Origin: Pelagomonas calceolata
Taxonomy: Eukaryota; Sar; Pelagophyceae; Pelagomonadales; Pelagomonadaceae
Assembly: GCA_918797485.1 (NCBI GenBank)
Contig: CAKKNE010000001.1
Location: 310,001 to 374,000, forward strand
Direction of reading: 5' to 3'
DNA length: 64,000 bases
The position numbers were made by a program, and so were the translations under genes. Positions 39,195 to 48,852 of this stretch are shown here, one piece after another. How positions within the stretch are numbered: the first letter of the stretch is position 1; the number at the start of each line of letters is the position of its first letter. The notes under the pieces were generated by a model that ran no database searches, was not told the DNA's origin, and worked only from the letters and a program-made list of their open reading frames with translations.

Positions 39195-41574
39195 ATGGAC
39201 TCCATCCTGCAGAACCTCTCCCACAAAGCAGAGCCATGCGCACAGAAGGATAGTACCGTGGCGCCGCCGCCGCCGCCGCAGCGCAAGCTGACGATCCGCC
39301 TCCCGGTTGGGTCGCATAATTCGTGTGAAGCCGCCGCCTCGACCGCGCCCCAGAAGGACGTGGACGCCATCCTGAGGAACCTGGCCGGCTACCGGCCGCC
39401 GCCGCCCGGCCCGCAGCTCTTTGGGCCGCCGCCCAAGGCCCGCGCCAAGCCCACGCTTCAGCGGACGACGCCGCGCGCGCCCGACGCGGGCCCGCTGCCG
39501 TCGATCCTCGAGCTGCTCGAGCAGCACGTCGCCGCCCGCCCGACGAGCGAGGCGCCGCCGACGGCCGAGGAGACCCTCGCGGCGCTGGGCGCGCCCGGCG
39601 ACGATGAGGCGCCGCCGACCGCGCCGCCGACGGCCGAGGAGGCCATGGAGGCGCTGGGCGCGCCCGGCGACGATGAGGCGCCGCCGACCGCGCCGCCGAC
39701 GACCGAGGAGGCTATGGAGGCGCTAGGCGTGCCCCGCTACGTCCGAGACGCTCTGCGGGCGCCGCCGACGGCCGAGGAGGCTACGGAGGACGTCCGAGAC
39801 GCCCCGGCGCCGCCGCCGCCCGCGCGGAAGAAGCGGCGGCTGAGCGGCTTCGGCAGCACCCCGAAGTTCCCCGCGAAGCTCTTCGAGATGGTCTCGCACC
39901 ATTCAAATGTTATTACTTGGGAAAACGGCCGCCTCGTCGTCCGCGACCAGGCGCGGCTCTGCGCCGAGCTCATGCCGCGGTACTTCACGGTCAAGACCGG
40001 GACGGCGACCTTCCCGTCCTTCGCGCGCCAGCTCAACTACTACGGGTTTTCAAGAGCGAAGACGGGCGCGGACCTCGCCTACGTGCACCCGGGCGTGGCG
40101 AAGGTCGAGGACCTCGCGACGCTGGCCCGCAAGGACGAGCCGGCGCGGAAGAAGCCCAAGGCGTCGGAGGCCGTCGAGGTCGTTTCTCTGGAGGAGCACC
40201 GCCGCGTCGTCGCGGAGCGCGATATGTTAAGGGAGGAGGTGTCAAAGCTGCGCAAGGCCCTGGCGCAGGCCGAGGCCGCGCTGCCAATCCACACGGCCGA
40301 GGCCGTCCGCCAGGGCGACCGGCCCGATCCACGCCTCTACTTAGCCGACTCAGCAACCAGTAAAGATGTCTGCGCCTTTTGTGGGAAGCATCATGGCACG
40401 CCGAACGCCGACGGCACGCTCGAGGGTGATTTGCTGTTCCCGCCCTTCCGCGGGAACGATGGGAAGCCGGTCTGGGTCCACGCGCAGTGCGCGTTGTTTA
40501 GTGCCGAGGTCCACGGCGAGCGCGAGGGCGACCTGTACAACGTGTTGGCTGCGGTCAAGCGGGGCCGGTCGTTGAAATGCGCCGCGTGCGGCGAGCGCGG
40601 CGCGACGGTGGGCTGCGGCGAGAAGCGCTGCTCGAAGTCCTTCCATTTGAGATGTGCTGCGGCCCACGGGCTGTTGCAGGGCGAGACGACGTTCCACTGC
40701 CGGAAGCACGCGAGTTGGCCGGACGCCGTGCAGTGCGACCGCTGTTTTAAATGGAGAGCCTGGGACTGTGTGGAAATCAAATTTCGGGCGTCTTACGCCA
40801 TCGACGCGACGTGCTTTCCGTAGCTATCAACGCGACTTTGTCCCCGTGGCCGCGTCGGCTCGATGATGTGGAGGTTCAGGATAACCTAACTCACTGTTGG
40901 TTTCCACACAGGCCTGGAAGACCGTAGATAAAACGACGGGGCGGCCCGCTCCTTTGCCTGAGGGCGACTGGTTCTGCGAGCTGAACGAAGATACGACTTG
41001 TAATAGTTGTGAAGTGAAGGCATCAATTACGTCGCCCGAGGCCGTCGAGCCCGACCGACGGGGCGACGCGGTCGCCATTGAGGGTCAAAAGTGCGCGTTC
41101 TGCCTGTCTCCGTCGTTATCCTTACTTGAATCCAAGGCGCCGGGCGGTTTGTGCACGAGGCCACTGAAAGACGGTCCCAAAAGTGTCTTCCACCACGCGG
41201 CCTGCCTGGCGCTCGCGCCGGAGGTCGTGCGGTCGGGCGGCCACGTCTTCCGCGGGCTGAGCGCGTTGCGGCGCGGGCGCCTGCTCAAGTGCTTCTCCTG
41301 CGGGAAGCGCGGCGCCACGGTGGGTTGTGGCGTGAAGGAGTGCCCGCGGAGCTTCCACGCGCCCTGTGCGTTATTCAGATCTGGAGGCTGCGTCGACGAG
41401 GGCAACGGCGAGTCGTCGAACGTCTTCTACTGCAGCGCGCATCGTAACAAAGGGACGGACCGGTGGGTGTCGTGCAGCCACTGTAGCGCGTGGCGGCGCT
41501 GGAAGGGCCCCGTCGACGCGACGGGCGGCGAGCGTTGCTGGCGCCCGACGCGCAGCCAACCTGTGCGGAATTAG
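39195..41574 (+). CDS. HSF DNA-binding domain fused to extended PHD and CW zinc fingers
   Basis: Exons 39195-40757 and 40912-41574 give 741 residues. Order: disordered Pro/Ala region with three copies of a unit like EEAMEALGAPGDDEAPPTA (about 130-195); HSF DNA-binding domain (FPAKLFEMVSHHSNVITWEN ... FPSFARQLNYYGFSRA, about 215-300); short coiled coil; extended PHD (CAFCGKHHG ... CAACGERGATVGC ... FHLRCAAAHG); CW finger (VQCDRCFKWRAW ... WFCELNEDTTCNSC); second extended PHD (CAFCLSP ... CFSCGKRGATVGC ... FHAPCAL); second partial CW (VSCSHCSAWRRW). PHD and CW fingers read histone tails, so this looks like a DNA-binding chromatin reader. The introner falls inside the first CW finger. I know no standard family with this order. 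Confidence 0.85.
40766..40911 (+). mobile_element. Introner 7 (family A), 146 bp, GC-AG intron inside a CW finger
   Basis: Ends CTGTGTGGAAATC and GGTTTCCACACAG are flanked by GCCTGGGA (40758-40765) and GCCTGGAA (40912-40919), 7 of 8 identical. The intron 40758-40911 begins GC and its removal restores FKWRAWKTVDKTTG with both coding exons whole multiples of three. The core TACGCCATCGACGCGACG is in sense orientation. Confidence 0.92.
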
Positions 41575-41954
41575 GATCGGCCTGCGACGCGCCCCGGACG
41601 AGCCCAGGGCGGCGAGGTCGAGCTCACTCTCGAGGAGGGCGTCGCCGCCGCGGCGCCGGCCGTCGCGCACCCGCTCCTCGGCGCGACGCGGCGGGCGCCG
41701 CTCGGCGCTAGCGTGCCATCTGTGTTTGAACTATCTGTACGTGCGACTTTTTTTTTCGCTAGCGGTCTGTAAGACACTAGAAAAGCATTCGTTTGCAGCT
41801 CTGGCTCAATTGCGCGGCTATGAGCTTCAAACAAGCAAATCAGAGGCGTGCTTAATCTCTGCGCTTCGGTACCTGCGCTGGAAACTGCGCCAGAACAGGT
41901 CGTACCTACAGGTGCACACGCTGCACACTGCGGTACAGGCTGCGCACAGCCGCC
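41575..41954. promoter_or_regulatory. Spacer with consensus CTAG-type palindrome
   Basis: The spacer between two plus-strand genes carries CTAGCGG, then TC, then TGTAAGACACTAG at 41759-41780, about 175 bp upstream of the pseudouridine synthase start. A T-rich run (41749-41757) precedes it directly. No other gene is seen. Confidence 0.6.
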
Positions 41955-43049
41955 ATGCGTGCGATTTATGCATTCATCGCAGTGCAACTCCGCATCGGTG
42001 CAGCCCTCAGCAATGCTGCAGAGGCGAGATTCAAAGCGTGGGCTAGACCGCGCACCGATGCGGTGCACACCGTCACACATGTCCCAGATTCGGACGAGGC
42101 GCGGCTGCGGCGCTACGCAACCGCCGCGTTCGCCGACGACCTCGTGACCACTAACGCGGCCAATCTCGCGTGCAGGGCTGCCCGACTCCTATGCAACGGC
42201 GAGAAGTCGTCGGGCGCACGGATCGTCAAAACGGGAGACGTGCTGACGCTCGCAAGGCCGCCGGAGCGGCGGACGCTCCTACCTGACGACGAAGAGAAAC
42301 GCGACGCCTGGATCTCGAAGCGGGAACGGCTCCTCGCCGCGCTCCGCGACGAAACTCGGCACGCGCCACCGTTGCAGGTGCTCTACGAGGACGACGCGAT
42401 GGCCGTCGTTTTGAAACCAGCAGGAGTCCACGCGATGAGCTGGCGGAATACGCTGAAGCGACGACAGCTCTGCCTCGACGACGTCTTGCCGCTTGTCTTG
42501 GAACCCTCGCGGGCCGCCGACGCGCTCCCGGCGCCCCTGCCCCGGCACCGTCTTGACGCGCGCGTCGCCGGACCCGTGGCTTGCGCGAAGACGCGGTCCG
42601 CGCACGTCGCGCTGGGCCGCGCCTTCGAGCAGAACGAAGTCGACAAGGAGTACGGCGCGCTCGTCGTCGGCGCGGTGGCGTCGGGGACCGTCGATGCTCC
42701 CATCGACGGCCTCGCCTCGACCACGGTCGTGACGGCGCGCGGTCAAACGCCCTGCGCCGTCGACGGCGTGCTCACGGACGTCGCGCTCAAGCCCGTCACG
42801 GGTCGGCGGCACCAGCTGCGGCGCCACTGCGGCGAGACGCTCGGCGCGCCTATCCTCGGCGACGACTTATATGGGGGCCCGCGCAAGAGCATCGGCCTCT
42901 TCCTCTACTGCCGCCGCCTCGCTCTTGCACACCCGCTCGCGCCCGGACGGCTAGTCTCGTGCGAGATCGACGAGCCGCGGCGCTTCGGGCGGCATCGCGT
43001 CAAGGCCCAGAAGGGCTGGGACTGGGCGCGCGACCACGGCGAATTGTAA
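41955..43049 (+). CDS. RluA-family pseudouridine synthase
   Basis: The catalytic region reads LPRHRLDARVAGPVACAKT, where the Asp of HRLD is the catalytic residue that turns uridine into pseudouridine in RNA. Before it is VLYEDDAMAVVLKPAGVHAM, and after it VDKEYGALVVG, LKPVTGRRHQLRRHC and APILGDDLYGG, all family landmarks. The N-terminus has an S4-like segment (LCNGEKSSGARIVKTGDVL). The first 35 residues, with a signal-like MRAIYAFIAVQLRIGAALS, may target an organelle. The family usually has TSG after HRLDRx; here it is VAG. 364 residues, intronless. Confidence 0.88.
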   Translation: MRAIYAFIAVQLRIGAALSNAAEARFKAWARPRTDAVHTVTHVPDSDEARLRRYATAAFADDLVTTNAANLACRAARLLCNGEKSSGARIVKTGDVLTLARPPERRTLLPDDEEKRDAWISKRERLLAALRDETRHAPPLQVLYEDDAMAVVLKPAGVHAMSWRNTLKRRQLCLDDVLPLVLEPSRAADALPAPLPRHRLDARVAGPVACAKTRSAHVALGRAFEQNEVDKEYGALVVGAVASGTVDAPIDGLASTTVVTARGQTPCAVDGVLTDVALKPVTGRRHQLRRHCGETLGAPILGDDLYGGPRKSIGLFLYCRRLALAHPLAPGRLVSCEIDEPRRFGRHRVKAQKGWDWARDHGEL

Positions 43050-43077
43050 ATGTTGCTTGTTGTTGTTAGACGTAAGC

Positions 43078-43470
43078 CTATGGTTGCGCCGCCGCCTGCG
43101 CCGCGACGCTCTTGAGGCGGGAGCCCTGCTCGGGCGACAGCTGGAGGTCCGCGATGTCGGCGTCGTCGAGGTACTGGACGTCGCCCGGCGCCTTGGCGCC
43201 GAGCTCGGCCAGCTGCTCCTCGATCTCGGGCACCTCGGCGTCCGCGAGCACCTTCCGCAGTTGCGACGACGGCCGCGGCGTGCCCCGCGGCGACAGGATG
43301 CGCGCCTTGACGGCGTGGTGCGGCAGCGCGAGTTCCGCGAGCCACAAAAAGACGACGAAGGCCAGGGCGACGCCGTACGCAGTGCAGCCGCCCGCGCCTA
43401 ATGCGAGCACCGCGCCGCCCGCGGCGATGCACTGGGCAGCCTCATACCCATCCAAGTGCTCCAACAACAT
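43078..43470 (-). CDS. Small membrane protein with C-terminal helical domain
   Basis: From the Met at 43470 the protein has 130 residues: hydrophobic AAGGAVLALGAGG and VALAFVVFLWLAELALP segments, then a helical, acidic tail with LDDADIADLQLSPEQGSRLK that resembles a short SAM-like helix bundle. GGGGCAGCCC occurs 22 bp upstream of the start (43492-43501). An upstream Met at 43626 would add basic residues with weak coding bias. Function unknown. Confidence 0.55.
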   Translation of the reverse strand: MLLEHLDGYEAAQCIAAGGAVLALGAGGCTAYGVALAFVVFLWLAELALPHHAVKARILSPRGTPRPSSQLRKVLADAEVPEIEEQLAELGAKAPGDVQYLDDADIADLQLSPEQGSRLKSVAAQAAAQP

Positions 43471-43716
43471 GGTGGCGTCTCTACGGCAGCCGGGGCAGCC
43501 CTGGATCGGCCGCCTTCGCACAAGGCCGAGGCGTACGCCGTCGGTGTGCTCGTCCCGCGACCGATGCGCCCGTATTGCGAGCCGCAGATTGCGAGACGGG
43601 CGCTCTGCTGGAGGAGGCGCTGCCATCTCCCTACTCGGCCCGCCGGAGACGTCGCCACAGCTGTCGCCGCCGCCCGCGAGTCGTGCATACTCCTCCCTGG
43701 CTGGATACGAGACAAG

Positions 43717-44795
43717 TTACGCGCCCGACGTCAGGGCCTCGAGCAGGTACGCGCGGTGCGCGGCGCGCCCGGCCAGCTCCGCGCGCCGCGGCGGTCTCGA
43801 CGAGTGCGCCTCGAGCTGGCCGAGGGCCTGGACGACGGGCAGCTCCGCGGCGTTTTGATCAATTGCCTCCTCCGCCGGCGCGTCCCCGGCAACGTCGTCG
43901 TCGCCGCCCAGGTCGCCGTACATGTCGTCGTCGCCTCCCCCCAAATCGCCGTACATGTCGTCGTCGCCGTCGTCGGCCGCTTCACCAACATCAGCGGCGG
44001 CCCCGTCGTCGTCCGCGGCCAGGAGCTCGTCTTCCTCCACCTCCGCGGCGCCGCGCCCGCGACACCTCGGCGAAGAGCGCGTTATCACTCAAAAGAGCGC
44101 GCGTGATGGGCGCTTGCAGGCGCTTTTTCCGCTCGCGGTCTCGCCTCAACACCTCGGGTCGACGGGCTCGGGCCCGGCTCGGGCTCCGGTGGCGCGGGCT
44201 CCGGCTCCGGCGCCTCGACGGCCGGCGGTTGCGCCGGCGGTGGAACTGGCGGCACTACCGGGGCCGGCCGGCCCTCGGGCGGGAAGGCCGGCGCGATCGC
44301 CGGCGGCGCCGCGCCCGGCGGCAGCGCCGCGAGCACCTGCGGCGCCGGCGCCGGCGGCGCCCACGGCATCCCTTGGGGCGGCGCGCCGTAGGGGGGCGCG
44401 CCGAAGGGCGGCGCCGGGAAGGCGCCGAAGGGCGGCGGGCCGCCCATACCCCCGGGCACCATGCCGAAGGGCGGCGGCGCGCCGCCCCAGGGCGGCACGG
44501 CCTGCCCAAAGGGCGGCGGCGCCTGGCCGAAGGGCGGCGGCGCGCCGGGCGGCGCGCCCGCGAACGGCGCCGGCGCCGGCGGCGCGCCCGCGCCGGCCGG
44601 CGCCGCGCCGCCCTGCGTCATCCAGGCCGGCATCGTCGCGCCGCGGCCGCGGCCCACGGGCGCCGCCGGCATGGGCGGGGCCTCGTCCTTCTTTTTGGGG
44701 GACTCGGAGCGTCTCCTTCGAGACGACCGCTTGCGGTCGCGGTCCCTATCTTTGCTCTTGCTGCGGCTGCGGCGGCGGCGCGAGCGGGACGGCAT
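43717..44795 (-). CDS. RS-rich, proline-rich protein with acidic tail; frame disturbed
   Basis: The start at 44795 gives MPSRSRRRRSRSKSKDRDRD and an Arg/Ser-rich domain, then GRGRGATMPAWMTQG, then a long Pro/Ala/Gly/Phe region with PPFGxAPP-like units. After a frame change near 44155, the frame reads EVLRRDRERKKRLQAPITRA and LLSDNALFAEVSR; a second change near 44050 leads into an acidic end with two DDDMYGDLGG units. RS domains and the PAWMT motif are typical of pre-mRNA splicing and RNA-binding proteins. I treat it as one gene with two or more small sequence errors. It could also be two adjacent genes. Confidence 0.5.
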
Positions 44796-45398
44796 CGTTG
44801 CTTGCGCAGTTATGCGTCTTACACGCGCGCGCAGTTGTGTCTGCACAGCGAGTGGCGGCAAGTGTAGTTTTCTGGCAGCGATGCACGCAGTTATGCGTCG
44901 CGGCGAAGCTGTGTGTCGGGAGCGGAGCGCTGTTCGCACCAAGCAGCGTAAGCACTGGTGTCTGCTGATGCGCGTAGAGCCGCGCGCGCGGCTGTCTTTG
45001 CATAAAGACTAGCGGCTGTAAGACACTAGGACACTAGAATGCAACTGTCGTGGAGCATACAAGGACTGTTGCAGCCACGCCCCGTCGACGCCGCGCTCTA
45101 AATAAAGATGCTAGTGGGACTATCTAGAGGGACAACCGCTGACCAGACAAAGCTATTTAGCGCCCGACGTCCAGCTCAGGCCCCGAGAACCTGCCCGACC
45201 GGTCTCAAAGGTACCGCACCGCGCCGTCGCCCCACTCTCCCATAATCCGGCAGCGACGAGGCTCGCAGCGGCTGCCGAAACTAGCAGTTCCAAGGTTCAG
45301 CAGAGAAGCAGCTGCCGCCCCGACGCCCGGACCATAGAAGAGCTGCTACCCCGACTCCCGGAGCAAGTGTTGCCCGCACGAGCCACAACGACTGTACA
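44796..45398. promoter_or_regulatory. 603-bp divergent spacer with CTAG-type palindrome
   Basis: The spacer contains CTAGCGGCTGTAAGACACTA followed by G at 45009-45029, with a further GACACTAG just after it. Two copies of GCAGTTATGCGT lie at about 44806 and 44887; a similar GCAGTTATGCGA lies near 58268. Nothing here looks coding on either strand. Confidence 0.55.
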
Positions 45399-46336
45399 AT
45401 GAGCGCCACGGCCACCGCGACGGCGCCGCGCGCCGACCACCCGGATACCATAAGAAGGCGCAAGCGCAGCCCGAGCCCGAACGGCGTCGAGGACACTTTG
45501 AACAAGAAGCTCCAGAAGCACAACTGGTTCAAGGACATCGACCACCTGGAGCTCAACCCCCTGTTTCTGCTGGAGCTGCCCGGGGTTATTTTGCTATCGA
45601 TCTACTACCGGCAGCACTTTAGCTGGAGCGTGATGCCCCACATGTTTGGCATTTATATGCTCAAGGAGATCATTGGCATGTCGGCGTGCTTACATAGATA
45701 CTTCGCTCATAGAGGATTTACGTGTAGTCGATTCGTCCAATTCTTACTCTACTTGGGAGGATCATTAGCGTCCCAAGGCTCCCCCATCTGGTGGGCCTCG
45801 ATGCACCGGCGGCACCACGCGGCCTGCGACACGGACGACGACCCGCACTCGCCCGTCGTCAAGGGCTTTTTCATGGCGTGGATAGGCTGGGTCTACGTCC
45901 CCGGGAACGAGGGCGCGCTCGGCGCCGGGACGGACCGACGACTCGTACGGGACTTACTCGCGTTTCCGGAGCTCGCGATCATGGAGAACCTGCATTTCGG
46001 CGTCGTACTGGCCGCGCACTACGCGTTCTATCGGTACGGAGGCATCCAGTGGGCCCTCTTCGTGAGCGCGTGGTCGAGCATCATCTGCCAGCTCGCCACG
46101 CTGTATTTCAACGCCGCGTTCCACACCCGGACCATGAGGAGGACAGGTTCCCCGGGGCCTGCCAGGCTCGCGACATTCCGTTAGATCCATTATCAAACTT
46201 GATGGGCGAGGCGTACCACCGGTGGCACCACCAGCACCCGAAGGCGTTCCAAAGGCCGGGCCTGGACCTGCCCTACTACCTCTTCATCCTACCTATGCTC
46301 AAGCTGGGCGTGTTCCACGGCAAGAACCGGCTCTGA
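45399..46336 (+). CDS. Acyl-CoA delta-9-type fatty acid desaturase
   Basis: The membrane-bound di-iron desaturase shows its three histidine boxes: HRYFAHRGF, MHRRHHAACD and, near the end, YHRWHHQHP. The hydrophobic stretches between them are expected in an ER or plastid membrane enzyme that inserts a double bond in acyl chains. The N-terminus is hydrophilic. At about 46130 (run of G after CACACCC) one base seems missing; the good frame then continues from HEEDRFPGACQARD through DPLSNLMGEAYHRWHHQHP to GVFHGKNRL. Without that correction the protein would lose its third histidine box. About 312 residues. Confidence 0.87.
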
Positions 46337-46396
46337 AGAACCTTCGCTCGCTTTCGCGTCGCTCCTCGAACCCTGTATAAATCACATATCTTAAAC

Positions 46397-47587
46397 TCAC
46401 GTCGACAGGTCCGTGTCCGAGTCGTCCGCCGCGGGCGCGGGCGCCGCGGCCGAGAGGTCCGTGTCCGAGCCATCCGTGTCGGCGCCGGACCCGGGCCGGC
46501 AGACGAAGACGTCCTCGGCCTTCTTCCCGGCCTCCTCGAGGTCCGTGTCCGAATCGTCCGCGGGCGCCGCGGGCGCCTCGTCCTCGTCGGAGGACGTGTC
46601 CAGGATGCATTTCTTCTTTTTTTTCGGCGCGGGCGCGGGCGCCGGCGCCGGTTCGGCCTTCACCTTCGGCGCCGGCGGGGGCACGGGCGCGGGCGCCGGC
46701 ACGGGCGCCGGCGCCGCGTCCTCGTCCTCGTCCTCGTCCTCGTGCCAGGGCCCGACCTTCACGTGGCCGCTAAGCACGCGGCCCTCGGCGCCGGTCCGCG
46801 CGTTCCGCGCAAACCACCACGACTCGTTCGTCGGCCAGACCTCGAGGTTGTCGCCCGCGGCCAGGGCGAGCTGGTTGGCCGAGAGCGGCTCCCAGGCGTA
46901 CCGCGCCGTCGCGCGCTCCGCGCCCGGGCGCCCCGAGGGCTTCGCGGGCGCCTTCGGCCTCGGCGCCGGCGCCGGCGCCGGCTCAGGCTTGACCTTGGGC
47001 GCGGGCGCGGGCGGCGCCGCGGGCTTCGGCGCCGCGGGCTTCGCCGGGGATTTGCGCTTCGCCGGCGCCTTCTTCGCGGGCTTCGGCGGGGAGGCCGCCT
47101 TGCGCTTCTTCGCCGCGGGCTTGCGAGCCTCCTCATAATCAGAGGCTTCGTCGTCTTCGGACGACTCGGGCGCCGGCGCGGCGGCGTCGTAGTCGTCGTC
47201 GTCCTCATCGGATGGGACTGGGACCGGCCGCTTCTTCGCCTTCGGCTTCGCCGTCGGCTTCGGAGCTGGCGCCGGAGGCCGCAGGACGCTCTCCGTGACG
47301 AGCGACTCGACGACCTGCCGGATGTCGAGGTCCTCAACGTCGCCATCTAATTCCCCCACCAAAAACCGCACCTTAAATAACGGCGCGGGCTTGCCGTCCT
47401 CGTCCTCGTAGCAGTCCTCGACGGTGGGCGGCAGCCAGCAGTAGATCGTGCCGACGGACTGCGCCGTCGCCGACGTGCTGCGCACGACCTCGCGGCCGAC
47501 GAAGGCGTGGCCCTCGTCGGTCCAGCCCTCTTCTTTTTCCGCGCGGCTCATCTGCCAGAGCGCGCCGCTCTTTGTTGTGAGGGCCAT
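46397..47587 (-). CDS. SH3-domain protein with Tudor-like N-terminus and charged linkers
   Basis: The start at 47587 gives MALTTKSGALWQM. Residues about 28-80 (GREVVRSTSATAQSVGTIYC, then FKVRFLVGELDGDVEDLD) resemble a Tudor/DUF-type chromatin-binding strand set. Lys/Pro/Ala-rich linkers follow. An SH3 fold is visible at ARYAWEPLSANQLALAAGDN, then LEVWPTNESWWFARN and GRVLSGHVKV. The C-terminus is built from repeated acidic DDSDTDLE/S units that are candidate casein-kinase sites. 396 residues. A nuclear adaptor is a reasonable inference. The divergent GINS gene starts 355 bp upstream. Confidence 0.7.
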   Translation of the reverse strand: MALTTKSGALWQMSRAEKEEGWTDEGHAFVGREVVRSTSATAQSVGTIYCWLPPTVEDCYEDEDGKPAPLFKVRFLVGELDGDVEDLDIRQVVESLVTESVLRPPAPAPKPTAKPKAKKRPVPVPSDEDDDDYDAAAPAPESSEDDEASDYEEARKPAAKKRKAASPPKPAKKAPAKRKSPAKPAAPKPAAPPAPAPKVKPEPAPAPAPRPKAPAKPSGRPGAERATARYAWEPLSANQLALAAGDNLEVWPTNESWWFARNARTGAEGRVLSGHVKVGPWHEDEDEDEDAAPAPVPAPAPVPPPAPKVKAEPAPAPAPAPKKKKKCILDTSSDEDEAPAAPADDSDTDLEEAGKKAEDVFVCRPGSGADTDGSDTDLSAAAPAPAADDSDTDLST

Positions 47588-47941
47588 CGCTGTGCGCTGA
47601 GCTGGGGTGATTTTGCTCTCACTGAGTCTCAGGTGGCTGCAGGGTTGTGCTCTATGCCGCGGCGTTGACAGCGGAGCTGTCGCAGGCGCGTTTGCGAGCA
47701 GCGAACCGACCAAAGCACAGCGTTATCGTCACGCGCGCGCGTAGGCCACCTAAACCCGTTTAAAAATCAAAAAGCTTCCGGTAACTCGCGGGTTTACATC
47801 GCGCGCCATCTGCGCGCAAGCGGCTAATATCGACACCTGGCACCTCATTGCTAGCGCAAGAAGGCCTGACAGCACGCACGCAGCGGCCACCGCGAAGAAA
47901 CGCGCCACAGATTGCCCAGAGACGCGCCAAGCACAAGCACC
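47588..47941. other. Divergent spacer between SH3 and GINS genes
   Basis: The 354-bp spacer has a single CTAGCG half-motif near 47850 but no complete palindrome. The GINS start sits in a good context (AAGCACCATGG). No gene is seen. Confidence 0.4.
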
Positions 47942-48655
47942 ATGGCCGAGCTCGACGCCATCCTCGGCAATGATGAAGGCGGCATGGACATGGACATGGG
48001 CGGCACTAATCAAGGCGCGCCGCGGCGGAACCCGGCGTACGAGCAGCTCTTAACCGCGTGGCGGTCGGAGCAGGCCTGCCCGGAAGTGCTGCCCTGGCGC
48101 GGCGATTTAGTAGATGCTTTATTAGATGCGGCGGAGCAGCAGGAGGCCATGGTCAAGGCGACGGTCGAGCAAGGGGGCGACGTCGACGAGTGCTTGTTTT
48201 CGGCGCCGTTGTACGAGAGCGAGCTCGCGCGGTGCCGTTTTGTGGTTGGTTCGTACGTGCGCTGTCGACTACGTAAATTAGAAAGACAGTGCGGGTACAT
48301 CATCGCGGACGACGACGCCTACGGTCGTCTCTCAGACGCCGAAAAGACGCACGCCGTCAAGTACTTGGATTTGATCGAAAAGCACCACCGCGCGTCGTTA
48401 CTCGAAGATCTACCGGAACCCTTCCGCGACGAGCGCAAGGACGGCGACGAGGCCTGCCCCGAGGTGTTGGCCAAAGCTATTTCCAAAGCTCCGGCGTTGG
48501 ACCGCTTCGTCTTCATCAAGGCGAACAAGGACCTGGGGGACGTGCAGATCGATAGTAGTGGCGAGACGGCGTTCATCTCGAAGGGCGACACGCACGCGCT
48601 GCGCTACGGGCCCGTGCGGGATTATGTGCTGGACGGGAGCCTGAGCCTCGTCTAA
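47942..48655 (+). CDS. SLD5: GINS complex subunit SLD5
   Basis: GINS is the four-subunit core of the CMG replicative helicase. The 237 residues match SLD5: YEQLLTAWRSEQACPEVLPW (helix 1), YESELARCRFVVGSYVRCRL then RKLERQCGYI (the long A-domain helices), a RLSDAEKTHAVKYLDLIEKH stretch, and a C-terminal B domain ending YGPVRDYVLDGSLSLV. SLD5 has the A domain before B, as seen here. The N-terminus is acidic and Met/Gly-rich. Intronless. Confidence 0.9.
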   Translation: MAELDAILGNDEGGMDMDMGGTNQGAPRRNPAYEQLLTAWRSEQACPEVLPWRGDLVDALLDAAEQQEAMVKATVEQGGDVDECLFSAPLYESELARCRFVVGSYVRCRLRKLERQCGYIIADDDAYGRLSDAEKTHAVKYLDLIEKHHRASLLEDLPEPFRDERKDGDEACPEVLAKAISKAPALDRFVFIKANKDLGDVQIDSSGETAFISKGDTHALRYGPVRDYVLDGSLSLV

Positions 48656-48852
48656 GTATCTTATGGTTCTCCCCCGGGCTGGTCGACGCGACGCCCTGGA
48701 GCCGGCCGCTTGCGGTACCTCCTCAAACTGGTTACGTCCCGAACTGACGCATCACCTACCCGACCGGTCAAAACCGCGCGCGCGGCTGGTACGCCACGGT
48801 GACGCACTCGGGGTCCCGTGCGAGAGGGGCTAGCCCAATAAGCAACATTCAG

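Noticed and set aside
43401-44968. Several long plus-strand Arg/Ala/Pro-rich frames
   Set aside because: They oppose the RS/proline-rich gene on the minus strand and consist of low-complexity Arg and Pro runs without coding signature.
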